Below, one piece after another: positions 32,506 to 41,766 of a stretch of DNA of 43,246 nt. The translations under genes and the position numbers were made by a program. Every line of letters begins with the position of its first letter. The first letter of the stretch is position 1. Source of the stretch: Bacteroidales bacterium (GTDB lineage: Bacteria > Bacteroidota > Bacteroidia > Bacteroidales > Bacteroidaceae); the NCBI GenBank assembly GCA_024690405.1, contig JAILCU010000059.1, forward strand, positions 1 through 43,246, written 5' to 3'. The notes under the pieces were generated by a model, which saw nothing but the letters and a program-made list of their open reading frames with translations, was not told the DNA's origin and made no database searches.

Positions 32506-34371
32506 ATGATGAAATATCAGTTGCGTAGTGCTGTCTGCACGGAAGGACGCAGAATGGCAGGAGCGCGGGCCTTATGGGTCGCCAACGGAATGAAACGCGA
32601 ACAGTTTGGCAAACCAATCATTGCTATTGTCAACTCTTTTACACAGTTCGTGCCCGGACATACTCACTTGCATGAAGCAGGGCAGATTGTTAAGCGCGAA
32701 ATTGAAAAAATGGGTTGCTATGCTGCCGAATTCAATACCATTGCCATTGATGACGGCATTGCCATGGGACACGACGGTATGCTTTATTCGCTGCCTTCGC
32801 GTGATATCATTGCAGATTCGGTGGAGTATATGGTCAACGCACACAAAGCCGATGCAATGATTTGCATCTCGAATTGCGATAAGATCACGCCGGGCATGCT
32901 CATGGCTGCAATGCGCCTGAACATTCCTGCAGTGTTCGTCTCGGGCGGACCCATGGAAGCGGGCAAGTATAAAGGTGAGAACCTCGACCTCATTGCTGCT
33001 ATGGTGAAAGGTGCAGACCCCACCGTCTCGGATGAGGAACTGGCAGAAGTGGAGAACCGTGCTTGTCCCGGTTGCGGTTGCTGTTCGGGCATGTTCACTG
33101 CCAATTCGATGAACAACCTCACCGAGGCAATCGGCCTTTCACTCCCGGGAAATGGCACTATTCTGGCGACGCACCGCAATCGTGTTCGTCTGATGCAGCA
33201 AGCCGCTCGGCAGGTCGTAAAGAATGCGATGGCTTACTATCAGGACGGCGATGAAAGCGTACTGCCCCGAAGCATTGCTACGCGCACGGCTTTCCTCAAT
33301 GCAATGACCCTGGATATCGCCATGGGGGCCTCCACCAATACCGTACTGCACCTGTTGGCTGTAGCACAGGAAGCCGGTGTGGATTTCACGATGAAAGATA
33401 TTGATGCACTCTCGCGCCGTACGCCTTTCTTGTGCAAACTGGCACCGAACAGTCAGCGGTACAGCGTGCAGGAATGCGGTCGCGCAGGTGGCATGATGGC
33501 CTTGTTGGGCGAACTGGCCAAAGGCGGACTCATCGACACCAGTGTCAAACGTGTGAACGGACATACCTTGGCCGAAGATATTAATATATATAAGGTGGAA
33601 GGTCTTGCTCCCAACACGACAAAATCTGAACCAACGAACGCTTCTGCAGCAGTCGGAACTCAACCGTCGTCAACCGATCTGCTCCCTGCTGAGATTTATC
33701 TCTCAGCCCCTGCAGGCAAGTTCTGCAATCAGTTGGGTGCTCAGGAAACCTATTATGAGAGTTTCGATACCGACCGTGCCAACGGCTGTATCCGCGATAT
33801 CGAGCATGCCTATACCAAGGATGGCGGTATGGCCATTCTCTTCGGAAATATCGCACAGGACGGATGCGTGGTGAAAACGGCTGGCGTTGACGAGAGCATC
33901 TGGCGCTTCTCCGGTCCTGCTGTAGTCTTCGATTCTCAGGAAGATGCCTGTGAAGGCATCCTCGGGGGAAAAGTGAAGAAAGGCGATGTCGTTGTGATCA
34001 CTCACGAGGGACCCAAGGGAGGACCTGGTATGCAGGAGATGCTCTATCCCACGTCGTATATCAAGTCGATGCACATGGGCAAGGAGTGCGCCCTCATTAC
34101 TGACGGACGTTTCAGCGGCGGCACCAGCGGTCTTTCTATCGGACACATCTCGCCCGAAGCGGCCAGCGGTGGCAACATCGGCAAAATCGTTGACGGTGAT
34201 ATCATCGAAATTGACATCCCTGCACGTAGCATCAATGTACGTCTCAGTGACGAAGAGTTGGCGGCACGCCCCCAACGCCCGCTACTTCGCAATCGCGTTG
34301 TATCCAAGAGCTTGCGCGCATACGCACAAAGCGTCTCCAGCGCCGATAAAGGCGGCGTGAGGATGGTCTAA
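32506..34371 (+). CDS. ilvD: Dihydroxy-acid dehydratase
   Basis: Fe-S dehydratase of valine, leucine and isoleucine synthesis; makes 2-oxo acids from dihydroxy acids. YQLRSAV then [11 protein letters not shown] is the standard N-terminus. Cluster cysteines lie in [10 protein letters not shown] and in [27 protein letters not shown]-type residues ([12 protein letters not shown]) lie near the C-terminus. An in-frame ATG at 32482 adds eight residues, but homologues begin near MKYQLRS, so 32506 or 32509 is preferred. No ilvB, ilvN or ilvC follows; the gene ends at a repeat-rich region, so it appears monocistronic. Confidence 0.95.
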   Translation: MMKYQLRSAVCTEGRRMAGARALWVANGMKREQFGKPIIAIVNSFTQFVPGHTHLHEAGQIVKREIEKMGCYAAEFNTIAIDDGIAMGHDGMLYSLPSRDIIADSVEYMVNAHKADAMICISNCDKITPGMLMAAMRLNIPAVFVSGGPMEAGKYKGENLDLIAAMVKGADPTVSDEELAEVENRACPGCGCCSGMFTANSMNNLTEAIGLSLPGNGTILATHRNRVRLMQQAARQVVKNAMAYYQDGDESVLPRSIATRTAFLNAMTLDIAMGASTNTVLHLLAVAQEAGVDFTMKDIDALSRRTPFLCKLAPNSQRYSVQECGRAGGMMALLGELAKGGLIDTSVKRVNGHTLAEDINIYKVEGLAPNTTKSEPTNASAAVGTQPSSTDLLPAEIYLSAPAGKFCNQLGAQETYYESFDTDRANGCIRDIEHAYTKDGGMAILFGNIAQDGCVVKTAGVDESIWRFSGPAVVFDSQEDACEGILGGKVKKGDVVVITHEGPKGGPGMQEMLYPTSYIKSMHMGKECALITDGRFSGGTSGLSIGHISPEAASGGNIGKIVDGDIIEIDIPARSINVRLSDEELAARPQRPLLRNRVVSKSLRAYAQSVSSADKGGVRMV

Positions 34372-34844
34372 CAAGGAATAAACATCTGCGGTCGTAGTCG
34401 TGAAGCTCTAAGATAAAGGTCTTGCGATTTTATCTTAAAGTACAAGCCCCCTTCATCTTTCGATGTTAGGATGATTGCGTCTAATTAAAACGCTGTGTCT
34501 CACAGGTGAGACAGCTGTGTCTCACGCGTGAGACATTTCTGTCTCACTGGTGAGACTGTTTGTTTCTACAGGTGATGCAGTCTTGATCTACCTGTCGTGC
34601 AGGCCTAATCTACCTGTTGTGCAGTCTTGATCTGCCTGTTGTGCAGTCTTGATCTACCTGTTGTATAGTCTTGATCTGCCTGTCGTGCAGTCTTGATCTG
34701 CCTGTTGTGCAGGCTTTTCTTACAGGTTGTGCCGTTTTGTCCGATAGTTCGTGTGTACCTTTTAATAGGTGTCGAATGCCTGTTTCGTTCGTGAAACAGC
34801 TTTGTTTTGTAGGTTAAATATAGGCATAAGATAACGAAGAGGGC
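34372..34844. other. 473-bp repeat-rich region between convergent ilvD and HD genes
   Basis: No gene. It starts with an AT-rich hairpin (arms 34409-34417 and 34429-34437), then the 22-bp array from 34492, then a region with the inverted repeat CTGTTTC/GAAACAG (34780-34799). Confidence 0.7.
34492..34755. repeat. 22-bp array with palindromic units between convergent genes
   Basis: Twelve 22-bp units can be laid out from 34492 to 34755, with faint phasing continuing to 34799. Units 1 and 2 contain perfect 18-bp inverted repeats TGTCTCAC-NN-GTGAGACA (34496-34513, centre AG; 34518-34535, centre GC). Unit 3 (34540-34557, centre TG) differs at the last base. Units 5-10 form a second subtype with core TCTTGATCTRCCTG and no strong palindrome. 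It reads as one array diverging from left to right. Not CRISPR: no spacers. Confidence 0.88.
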
Positions 34845-35480
34845 TTATTCCTGCGATGCTCCTTGGTAGAACCGATTAAAAAGGGTCTCCATGGTAGCCT
34901 CGTCTTCCATCATATCACGGAGGGCGTTCAATCTCGTCGTATTAGGTGAGTTCTCGAACCATAGGTGGAGGTAACCATTTCGGCCATATTTTTCGTGGAG
35001 ATGCTCCATCATTCTCTGAAAATGCGCCTGGCGGTTCATCTCCGGATAATGGTCCAAGCCATATTGAATGGTTCGCTGCACGATGGTTTCCGGGTCGATG
35101 AAACGGTCGGCTTCTGCGACGATGCGTCCGTAAATCGTTCGCGGTGCATGACTTGAGGAAGCCCGATGATCCTCAGCGGCTTGTGCCATAACCTCGATTT
35201 CTTCTTCCGAGAACCATTGCCGCAACTGCTTATCCGCCTTGATGATGCGGGCCGATACTTCATGATGATGCTCGCGCCCTTCGCAGAGTCCGGTATCATG
35301 GTAAGCAGCGATGGCATAGACCATGTCCGGGCAGACATCGAGATGCTGCGCCAGTTCCAGGCTTTGGCTGATGACCATGAGCACATGGTCGCGTTGGTGG
35401 GCTTTATCGAAATGGTCGTACTGCGGAATGATCTGTTCTTCGACATATTGACGTAGAGCAGAGGTGATCGGGGTTTGCAT
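34845..35480 (-). CDS. HD-domain phosphohydrolase
   Basis: 211 residues. Metal ligands of an HD domain are in place: H32 (HQRDHV), H61-D62 (YHDTG) and D125 (AEADRF), with a further H105 in EDHRAS. Such proteins hydrolyse phosphomonoester or nucleotide substrates; which one cannot be read here. It lies 35 bp after the GH43 gene on the same strand and may be co-transcribed without being functionally related. The last codons face the palindromic 22-bp array. Confidence 0.85.
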   Translation of the reverse strand: MQTPITSALRQYVEEQIIPQYDHFDKAHQRDHVLMVISQSLELAQHLDVCPDMVYAIAAYHDTGLCEGREHHHEVSARIIKADKQLRQWFSEEEIEVMAQAAEDHRASSSHAPRTIYGRIVAEADRFIDPETIVQRTIQYGLDHYPEMNRQAHFQRMMEHLHEKYGRNGYLHLWFENSPNTTRLNALRDMMEDEATMETLFNRFYQGASQE

Positions 35481-35515
35481 ATATAATAAGGTGTGCAGAG
35501 CAGTTGGCTCATGGG

Positions 35516-36715
35516 TTATTGCGGACCGTTGATGACTGGCAGGCCTTCAGCATCAAAAACGATGGGAAGACAAAGATGGCGCGAATGAGCGAGGGAACGG
35601 GGATTCCAGACGTCTGCCATAAAGCAGAGAGTAGGAGTCGTGGCAGAAGGAGATGAGGCTTCGTCTGATGAAGCAGGCACTTCAGAGGCGGGCACCGATT
35701 GGTTCCAGATCCAGGTGCCTTGTGCGCCGAAGGTCCGCTTGGCATGGCGGCCTCGCATGGGCGAAGGATGCTGTGTCCATGGCCCGCGGATATCGGTGGC
35801 GGAGAACATGCGGGCTTCGTTGGGGTCCCATCCTGTGCAGCCGCTGCAGATCAGCCAATAGCGTCCTTCGCGTTTGAAGATACAAGGTGCCTCGTTCTGT
35901 CCGCCCGGAGCGATGCGGTAGTAGCGGCCGGTGTAGCCGAGGTAGTCGGGGGTGAGTTCGGCAGCCTGCAAGGTCAGGTTCTCTTCAGAGGAATAGATAT
36001 GCCACGCCGTGCCATCATCGTCGACAAATACAGTCATGTCGCGGCTCATCTGTCCTTGTTCAAAGTCGCGATGAAGCAGGAGTCCGTGGGTGATGGCTTC
36101 TCGCCAAGAGGGCGTCCACCATTCAGGATAATCGTTGACGTTGAGGCCTTGTGCGCGCTGAATAAGGTCTTCTGTGAAGTCGGTAGGCCAACGCTTGGCA
36201 TTGGGGCGCTGGGCATGGTGGAAAGTGAAGGGACCTTCCGGATTGGGACTCGTAGCAAAGCCGGTCATGGCAGCCTCATAGCCGCGTCCTTTCAGTTCCA
36301 GATGGAAAAGCATGACAAATAGTTGGGTGGAGGCGTTCCACAAAACTTTCGGACGTTCGATGATACACCCGCGCTGAATGGGTGAGTTCGTGTCGTCAAC
36401 CACCGAGAGCACGAGTCCGCGATTGGTCCATGGCAAAGCCAGGGGGGACGCGGGCGACGGGGCCGCCTGTGCGGCGCTTTCCGTGTTGGTGCCGATTGGT
36501 GCGGTGTAAAGGCTTACACCAAGGGAGGTGAATCCACGCTCCGGGCGTGCTTCGCCGTACCACAGCCATTGACCGTTGTAGGCAAAGATGCAACCGCCGT
36601 GTGCATTGACGTGCTCGCCTGCAGTGTCAGGCGTGGCGGGATAAGAGAACCGTTGTTGGGCAGAGGCCCCAAAGGCCAATGCCAGGAGCAGTGTTGTGAA
36701 AAGTGTTTTCTTCAT
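35516..36715 (-). CDS. Secreted glycoside hydrolase, GH43-like
   Basis: 399 residues with a Sec signal peptide (cleavage near ASA-QQ, residue 19). The five-bladed propeller start is recognisable as NAHGGCIFAYNG followed by WLWYGE (residues 37-55). Further blade motifs are ERPKVLWN and NEAPCIFKREGRYWLICSGCTGW. This set resembles GH43 subfamilies 24/34, which hold galactan-active enzymes, so the substrate may be beta-galactan side chains. Proline/Ser/Ala-rich stretches near 83-93 and 345-360 look like inserts or linkers. It follows the GH127-like gene, matching plant-glycan degradation. Confidence 0.75.
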   Translation of the reverse strand: MKKTLFTTLLLALAFGASAQQRFSYPATPDTAGEHVNAHGGCIFAYNGQWLWYGEARPERGFTSLGVSLYTAPIGTNTESAAQAAPSPASPLALPWTNRGLVLSVVDDTNSPIQRGCIIERPKVLWNASTQLFVMLFHLELKGRGYEAAMTGFATSPNPEGPFTFHHAQRPNAKRWPTDFTEDLIQRAQGLNVNDYPEWWTPSWREAITHGLLLHRDFEQGQMSRDMTVFVDDDGTAWHIYSSEENLTLQAAELTPDYLGYTGRYYRIAPGGQNEAPCIFKREGRYWLICSGCTGWDPNEARMFSATDIRGPWTQHPSPMRGRHAKRTFGAQGTWIWNQSVPASEVPASSDEASSPSATTPTLCFMADVWNPRSLAHSRHLCLPIVFDAEGLPVINGPQ

Positions 36716-36875
36716 AAGTTGGTGTCGTGTTTAATGAATAGGTGTTCTCTTTTATGGGAGGTGAGGGCCGTCAAGGGAAGGCCGGAAGGCGGACAAGGGG
36801 TCAGGTTCGCACAATGGGATAGATGAAAGTCTTTCGCTCGGCCCAAAGGGGCGCTCCATCATTGGAGATATTACA

Positions 36876-36947
36876 AACTCAAAAACTCAAGAACTCAAAA
36901 ACTTACGAACTCAAGAACTTACGAACTTACGAACTCAAAAACTATCT
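36876..36947. repeat. 8-bp tandem repeat at the 3' end of the GH127 gene
   Basis: Eight to nine contiguous octamers of types AACTCAAA, AACTCAAG and AACTTACG run from 36876. The last one overlaps the GH127 stop codon (36942-36944). It lies in the 226-bp gap before the GH43 gene. Slippage-prone. Confidence 0.85.
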
Positions 36948-39887
36948 GACGATAGCCTTCAGCTGTTTGACAGCACGGGTAATCATGTCTTGTGTACCAG
37001 AACCGTCGCTAACGTATTTGACCACCATTTCTGCATAATCCACGGCTTCCTTCATTCTTGTGTTTCCGGGTTGCACAGAAGCCTGTTTCTTAGCTTTTGC
37101 CAGCAAGGGCAACAGTTCATCGAGGTCCTCCAATTCAGGTAGATTACCCGGACGCATGGTGTTGAGGGCCGCATTGAGTTCCGTTGTCATGTCGTCAATC
37201 GCGCTTTGCGAGTGGCTGCGCTCCGCGTCGTCGAAGAGCGCACGGGCGCGGTCGAACTGTTCCATCAGACGGGCATATCCATGGGGCGCCCACGGTGCGT
37301 ATTCAGGCACCTTCACGGCCATCTCGTTCCATGCATTCTGAGCATCGCGACGGCTGCGGGCAATAGCCATCGCCTCGTGCAGGCGTGTCGCATCCACCTC
37401 TTCAACAGTTCCTTCACCTTCTACGACTTTAGGTTCACCGGGCAGAAGGATGCGGAAATAGTGCGTCACGTGGCGGTTGGCATCGTAATCGGGGACAAGT
37501 TGTCCGTTCGGTTCTCCTTGAGTGGGCAGATTTCCTCCATGCAAAAGTGCTGTGCGCAAGAGCGTTTCGCCCTTAGGGGCTTCGGCCGAACGGAAGTCGA
37601 TGGTGGCTTCATCCCACGATTGAAGTCCTTTCTCAGCCATGACCAACGGACCGTTCATCACAGCACCGCACCATTCAGGTTGGAAGCGTGTGCGAGGTTC
37701 GTTTTTGCCGGTTGCCGCCACTTCCATCTTGTCGGGCCCGAAGTCGATATGAGGTTGGAAGGGCATGACGACTTCAATGCGATCGGTGGTCTTCCATCGG
37801 CGTTTGGGTAGGGTGATATAAGAACAGGGCTTGTACGTCGTTGCTACGCTGGTGCCATTGACTTTGATGTCGAAACCTTTGGTGGCCCAATAGGGCACGC
37901 GCAGTTTCACGGCAAAGGCCTTCTTGGCACGCGGGAAAGAGATGGTGGACCGTTCTGCAGGCCATTCGCAATCCTGCTGGATCGTGGTGCGGTGGTCATC
38001 CCAATAGGCCGTCGTCGGAAGGTAAAGCGCCACCCAAAGAGTATCACCTCCGGTGAAGTAAGCGGCCTCCTGGTACTTGACATGGTTCTCGACGCCTGTA
38101 CCGCCGCAACAGGTGGACTGTGGGGTCTCGTTGCCCCATGGCTTGGAGGCATCGAGTCCTACGGCATACTGATAGAGAACGGCATATTTTTCTGGATTGA
38201 GCGAACCGATGAGCTGGTTATAGAGTACACGCTCGTAGTAGTCCATATAACGGGCGTCGTTGGGATTGAAACAGTTGAGGTCCTTGGTGAGTTTGGCCAG
38301 GTTGTAGGCACAACAGGTCTCGTTGAGCGTTGGCTCCGGGTAGGTTGAGCGGTCGCGCCAGTCGGTGCCCACGTTGGTGCACATCGAAAGAATTTGGGAG
38401 TAGGGCTGGCGGAACATCTCGCCGTTGCCTACGCCGCCCATGGCATATCGATAACGCCCTTGGATCATCGTCCAGAAGTTTTGCGCGAGGTTGTAGTAAT
38501 AAGCGTTGTTGCTGCCGCGGAAGATGCGCAGTGCACCTGTCACCATCGGGATGTGCTGGTTGGCATGACGAGTGCGAATGGCATCTACGTTCTTGGCAAG
38601 TGGACTGAAGAATGCGGGGCTGTTGAAATAAGTGGCAGCCTCGAGCAAATGGATGCGTTCGTCTTTCCGGGTCACCATCTCGGAGAGGCGTGCCAGCGAT
38701 TCTGCCATTCCGCCCACCTCGCCGGCGATGTACATGTTCCACATCTCATAGCGGTTGCCTGGACGTGCACGACGCTGTTCTTGTGTACCGTTTTCATCCA
38801 CGAAGGTACGGTAGTGCAGACGGTTCCACACCCACAGGCCCATGTCTTTGGCGATGAGCAGTGCCTTCTTGGCTATGGCTTTGTCATCCACGTAGTTGGC
38901 AATATCGATGAGGCCGGCCAACTGCTTGTGTACACTATAATAAGGTGCCCATACCCACTGCTCGTTGTTATAGGCCCGGTACATCTCGATCAGCACGCAG
39001 TGTTGGGCAGGGATGGCGTTGAGGTAGCCGTAGCCGTAGTAGGCATAGTCTTTCTTGTAGCGGTCGAAATCGGTCCAAGCGCCCTTGAGTTGCCGCAGTT
39101 CCTCCTCGGGAGCCAGGTCGCGTGCCTCGCGGTAGCGGCCCAATTGCTTGTCGTAGACGAACGTGCGCTCCTGGCAACTGCGCAATTCGTCAACCATCGT
39201 ACGCAAGTTCTCTTTCAGGCGTGCACGCTTGGTCTGGTCGGTACATGAGGCATAAGCCATGGCCATGGCGCTCATGTAGTGGCCGCTGCCATGTCCTTTG
39301 AGTTTCGTCGTGGGGGAGTCCCAGCCGTCAGCCACGGGATAGCCTTCTGTCGGCAGACCGTACGTGTCGCGATAGTTGTACAACTGTTGCTTGACATCCA
39401 GTGAGAGCAATTGGTCGATATCCATGTCGCGGTTGTGGGTCAGACGGTTTTCGCCACCTTGGCTGCTGCCGTTGATATGCACGCGGTTGAGGGGCAGCGG
39501 GAGTGCCACCGGCGTTGGCGACGGAACTGGGTCGGGAGAGTTGGTGACGGTGATGTCGGCGATGATCGGATAACCTTGTGTCGTTGTGTTATCACCCGTG
39601 ATGAAACCTTTCACCTGATAACGCGTACCGACAGGTGTAGTTGTGGCGTCGGCCTGTGCCTTTTCTGTATCAGGCGCGGCATTGGTCCAGCGCACATTGC
39701 GGTATTCTTGACTACCGTCGGCATAAGTAACCCACAACTGGTAGGGCAGACGCGGTGCCGTACCTACCGGAGTTTTTACGGCAACAGTCTCGACAGCTTT
39801 TATGGTATGATATTCAGTGACCTGCTGAGCGCGGATGGCAAAGGATGTGATAGATAGCAGGAGTGATAAAGCGAGATAGCGTTTCAT
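36942..39887 (-). CDS. Secreted GH127-type beta-L-arabinofuranosidase
   Basis: 981 residues from the ATG at 39887, which begins a Sec signal peptide (cleavage near AIRA-QQ). After it comes a bacterial Ig-like segment (about 26-120, with LWVTYADGSQEYRNV), then the catalytic (alpha/alpha)6 barrel from about 150 to 650. ETCCAYN and STCCGGTGVENH hold the cysteines and glutamate typical of GH127/146 (DUF1680). The C-terminus (about 830-981) is a helical FIVAR-like region. The open frame could start upstream at 40031, but that extension has no signal peptide and crosses a -7 box. Confidence 0.88.
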   Translation of the reverse strand: MKRYLALSLLLSITSFAIRAQQVTEYHTIKAVETVAVKTPVGTAPRLPYQLWVTYADGSQEYRNVRWTNAAPDTEKAQADATTTPVGTRYQVKGFITGDNTTTQGYPIIADITVTNSPDPVPSPTPVALPLPLNRVHINGSSQGGENRLTHNRDMDIDQLLSLDVKQQLYNYRDTYGLPTEGYPVADGWDSPTTKLKGHGSGHYMSAMAMAYASCTDQTKRARLKENLRTMVDELRSCQERTFVYDKQLGRYREARDLAPEEELRQLKGAWTDFDRYKKDYAYYGYGYLNAIPAQHCVLIEMYRAYNNEQWVWAPYYSVHKQLAGLIDIANYVDDKAIAKKALLIAKDMGLWVWNRLHYRTFVDENGTQEQRRARPGNRYEMWNMYIAGEVGGMAESLARLSEMVTRKDERIHLLEAATYFNSPAFFSPLAKNVDAIRTRHANQHIPMVTGALRIFRGSNNAYYYNLAQNFWTMIQGRYRYAMGGVGNGEMFRQPYSQILSMCTNVGTDWRDRSTYPEPTLNETCCAYNLAKLTKDLNCFNPNDARYMDYYERVLYNQLIGSLNPEKYAVLYQYAVGLDASKPWGNETPQSTCCGGTGVENHVKYQEAAYFTGGDTLWVALYLPTTAYWDDHRTTIQQDCEWPAERSTISFPRAKKAFAVKLRVPYWATKGFDIKVNGTSVATTYKPCSYITLPKRRWKTTDRIEVVMPFQPHIDFGPDKMEVAATGKNEPRTRFQPEWCGAVMNGPLVMAEKGLQSWDEATIDFRSAEAPKGETLLRTALLHGGNLPTQGEPNGQLVPDYDANRHVTHYFRILLPGEPKVVEGEGTVEEVDATRLHEAMAIARSRRDAQNAWNEMAVKVPEYAPWAPHGYARLMEQFDRARALFDDAERSHSQSAIDDMTTELNAALNTMRPGNLPELEDLDELLPLLAKAKKQASVQPGNTRMKEAVDYAEMVVKYVSDGSGTQDMITRAVKQLKAIVR

Positions 39888-39918
39888 CTTATGGGCATTT
39901 TTGTGGAGATTTACATGG

Positions 39919-39926
39919 CAAAGGTA
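39919..39926 (-). promoter_or_regulatory. Promoter for GH127-GH43 (TACCTTTG with upstream TTTG)
   Basis: Minus-strand TACCTTTG (39919-39926) with TTTG at 39949-39952, 22 bp upstream. The predicted leader is about 25 nt to the ATG at 39887. Confidence 0.6.
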
Positions 39927-40011
39927 AACATAATATTTGAAATGCATGCAAACAAAGGACATAAAACAAAAAAATAGCCTAAAAAGGAATGTGCCTTTCG
40001 GGAAAATGCTG

Positions 40012-40019
40012 TATCTTTG
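40012..40019 (+). promoter_or_regulatory. -7 box (TATCTTTG) for the nucleoside kinase
   Basis: TATCTTTG lies 32 bp before the ATG at 40052. Confidence 0.55.
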
Positions 40020-40051
40020 CAGCGTCAACAATCACTTAATCCTGTTCCGCT

Positions 40052-41731
40052 ATGCTCCAGATTCGCTGTAAGAATAACAACGTCACAAAGAGTTTTCTCG
40101 AAGGCACATCGCTGCTTGAGGTTTATCAGGAATTTGCCGAAGAACTCAAGATGCCCTATCCTGTGGTTTCGGCGAAAGTAAATAATGCCTCACAAGGCCT
40201 TAAGTTCAGGCTCTTCCAGAATCGTGATGTGGAATTCTTTGATGCAAGGGCTGGTTCGGGGCATCGCGTATACGTGCGTTCCTTATGTTTTGTGCTTTAC
40301 AAGGCCGCTACAGATGTCTTCCCGGGTAGTAAACTCTTTATTGAGCACCCGCTTTCGCGTGGCTTCTATTGCAATTTCAAGAAACGCAATGCCGAGGTCC
40401 TTACCGACGACGACGTTGAGCAGATAAGTGTCAGGATGCAGGAAATCATTCAATTGGACATGCCTTTCCGCCGTAACGAAGCCACTACGGAGGAAGCGGT
40501 GAGGGTGTTCACCGAGCGTGGTTTCTCGGACAAGGTGAAGTTGCTCGAGACCAGCGGGCAGATTTATACGGACTACTACACACTTGGCGACACGGTGGAC
40601 TACTTCTATGGTCCTCTGGTGCCTTCGGCCGGTTATCTCAAAGTGTGGGGATTGGAACGTTATCATGATGGACTGCTTTTACGTGTGCCTGACCAGCATG
40701 TGCCGACGCAATTGGCAGAGAAGATTGACCAGCCAAAGACGTTTGAGATGTTTGCCGAGAAAGTGCGCTGGGATATCATTATGCGCCATTCCAATGCCGG
40801 AGACGTCAATAAAGCGATTCTTAAAGGACACGCTTCAGAGCTTATTCAGGTGAGCGAAGCCCTGCAGGAGAAGAAAATCGTGAAGATCGCCGAGGAAATC
40901 GACGAGCGTTTCCGTGCCGAGAAAAATCCGATCCGACTCGTGCTCATTACCGGACCTTCGAGTTCTGGTAAGACAACTTTCTGCAAGCGACTTTCCATCC
41001 AGCTGCTGGCGTGCGGTCTGCGTCCCTTGTCTTTCTCCACCGACGACTATTTCGTCAATCGTGTAGACACACCTTTGCTGCCCGATGGCAACTATGATTT
41101 CGACAACATCCGAGCCGTGGATTGCGAGTTGCTGGCTGATCATCTCAATCGGTTGATGAATGGCGAACGGGTCGAGGTGCCAGAGTATAACTTCGTTACC
41201 GGTAAGCGGGAATACAATGGCAAACGCCTGAAATTGCAGAACGACAGCGTACTCATCATCGAGGGAATACATGCCTTGAATCCCTTGCTCACAAAGAGCA
41301 TTCCTGACTCTATGAAGTTCAAGATCTTTGTGTCGGCACTTACCAATATTTCCCTTGACGACCATAATTGGATTCCTACGCAGGACAACCGTTTGCTCCG
41401 GCGCATTATCCGCGACTATAATAAAGGTGCGTTCACTGCTCAAGAGACCATCAGTCATTGGAAGAACGTATGCGAGGCGGAGGAAAAATGGATCTTGCCC
41501 TTCCAGGAGAATGCCGATGTGATGTTCAATTCTGCACTCAACATTGAGTTCGCTGTATTGCGCACCCACGCTGAAATCATCCTTGCTTCCGTGCCTAAGA
41601 ATTGTCCGGAATATAGCGAGGCGCACCGGCTGCTGAAGTTCATCCACTATTTTATTCCTATCAGCGACAAGGAGATTCCGCCCACGTCGATTATGCGTGA
41701 GTTCGTCGGTGGCTCAGTGTTTAAGTATTAA
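40052..41731 (+). CDS. Nucleoside (uridine) kinase with ThrRS-like N-terminal domain
   Basis: 559 residues. The N-terminal half resembles the TGS and second additional domains of threonyl-tRNA synthetase (an IEHPLSRGFYC stretch and long helices). The C-terminal half is a uridine-kinase P-loop domain with Walker A GPSSSGKTT (301-309), FSTDDYFVNR and DNRLLRRIIRDY. Such fusions are common in Bacteroidetes and are annotated as nucleoside kinases; the reason for the tRNA-synthetase-like part is not known. Cytosolic, likely pyrimidine salvage. Own promoter box upstream; a 266-bp gap follows. Confidence 0.88.
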   Translation: MLQIRCKNNNVTKSFLEGTSLLEVYQEFAEELKMPYPVVSAKVNNASQGLKFRLFQNRDVEFFDARAGSGHRVYVRSLCFVLYKAATDVFPGSKLFIEHPLSRGFYCNFKKRNAEVLTDDDVEQISVRMQEIIQLDMPFRRNEATTEEAVRVFTERGFSDKVKLLETSGQIYTDYYTLGDTVDYFYGPLVPSAGYLKVWGLERYHDGLLLRVPDQHVPTQLAEKIDQPKTFEMFAEKVRWDIIMRHSNAGDVNKAILKGHASELIQVSEALQEKKIVKIAEEIDERFRAEKNPIRLVLITGPSSSGKTTFCKRLSIQLLACGLRPLSFSTDDYFVNRVDTPLLPDGNYDFDNIRAVDCELLADHLNRLMNGERVEVPEYNFVTGKREYNGKRLKLQNDSVLIIEGIHALNPLLTKSIPDSMKFKIFVSALTNISLDDHNWIPTQDNRLLRRIIRDYNKGAFTAQETISHWKNVCEAEEKWILPFQENADVMFNSALNIEFAVLRTHAEIILASVPKNCPEYSEAHRLLKFIHYFIPISDKEIPPTSIMREFVGGSVFKY

Positions 41732-41766
41732 TCTGTCGTTCCCCTTTCTCCTCCTTTTTCTTTTTT

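Noticed and set aside
34781-34798. Functional parS site
   Set aside because: Outer halves match parS but two extra central bases alter the half-site spacing, and no parA/parB lies nearby. Mentioned only as a resemblance.
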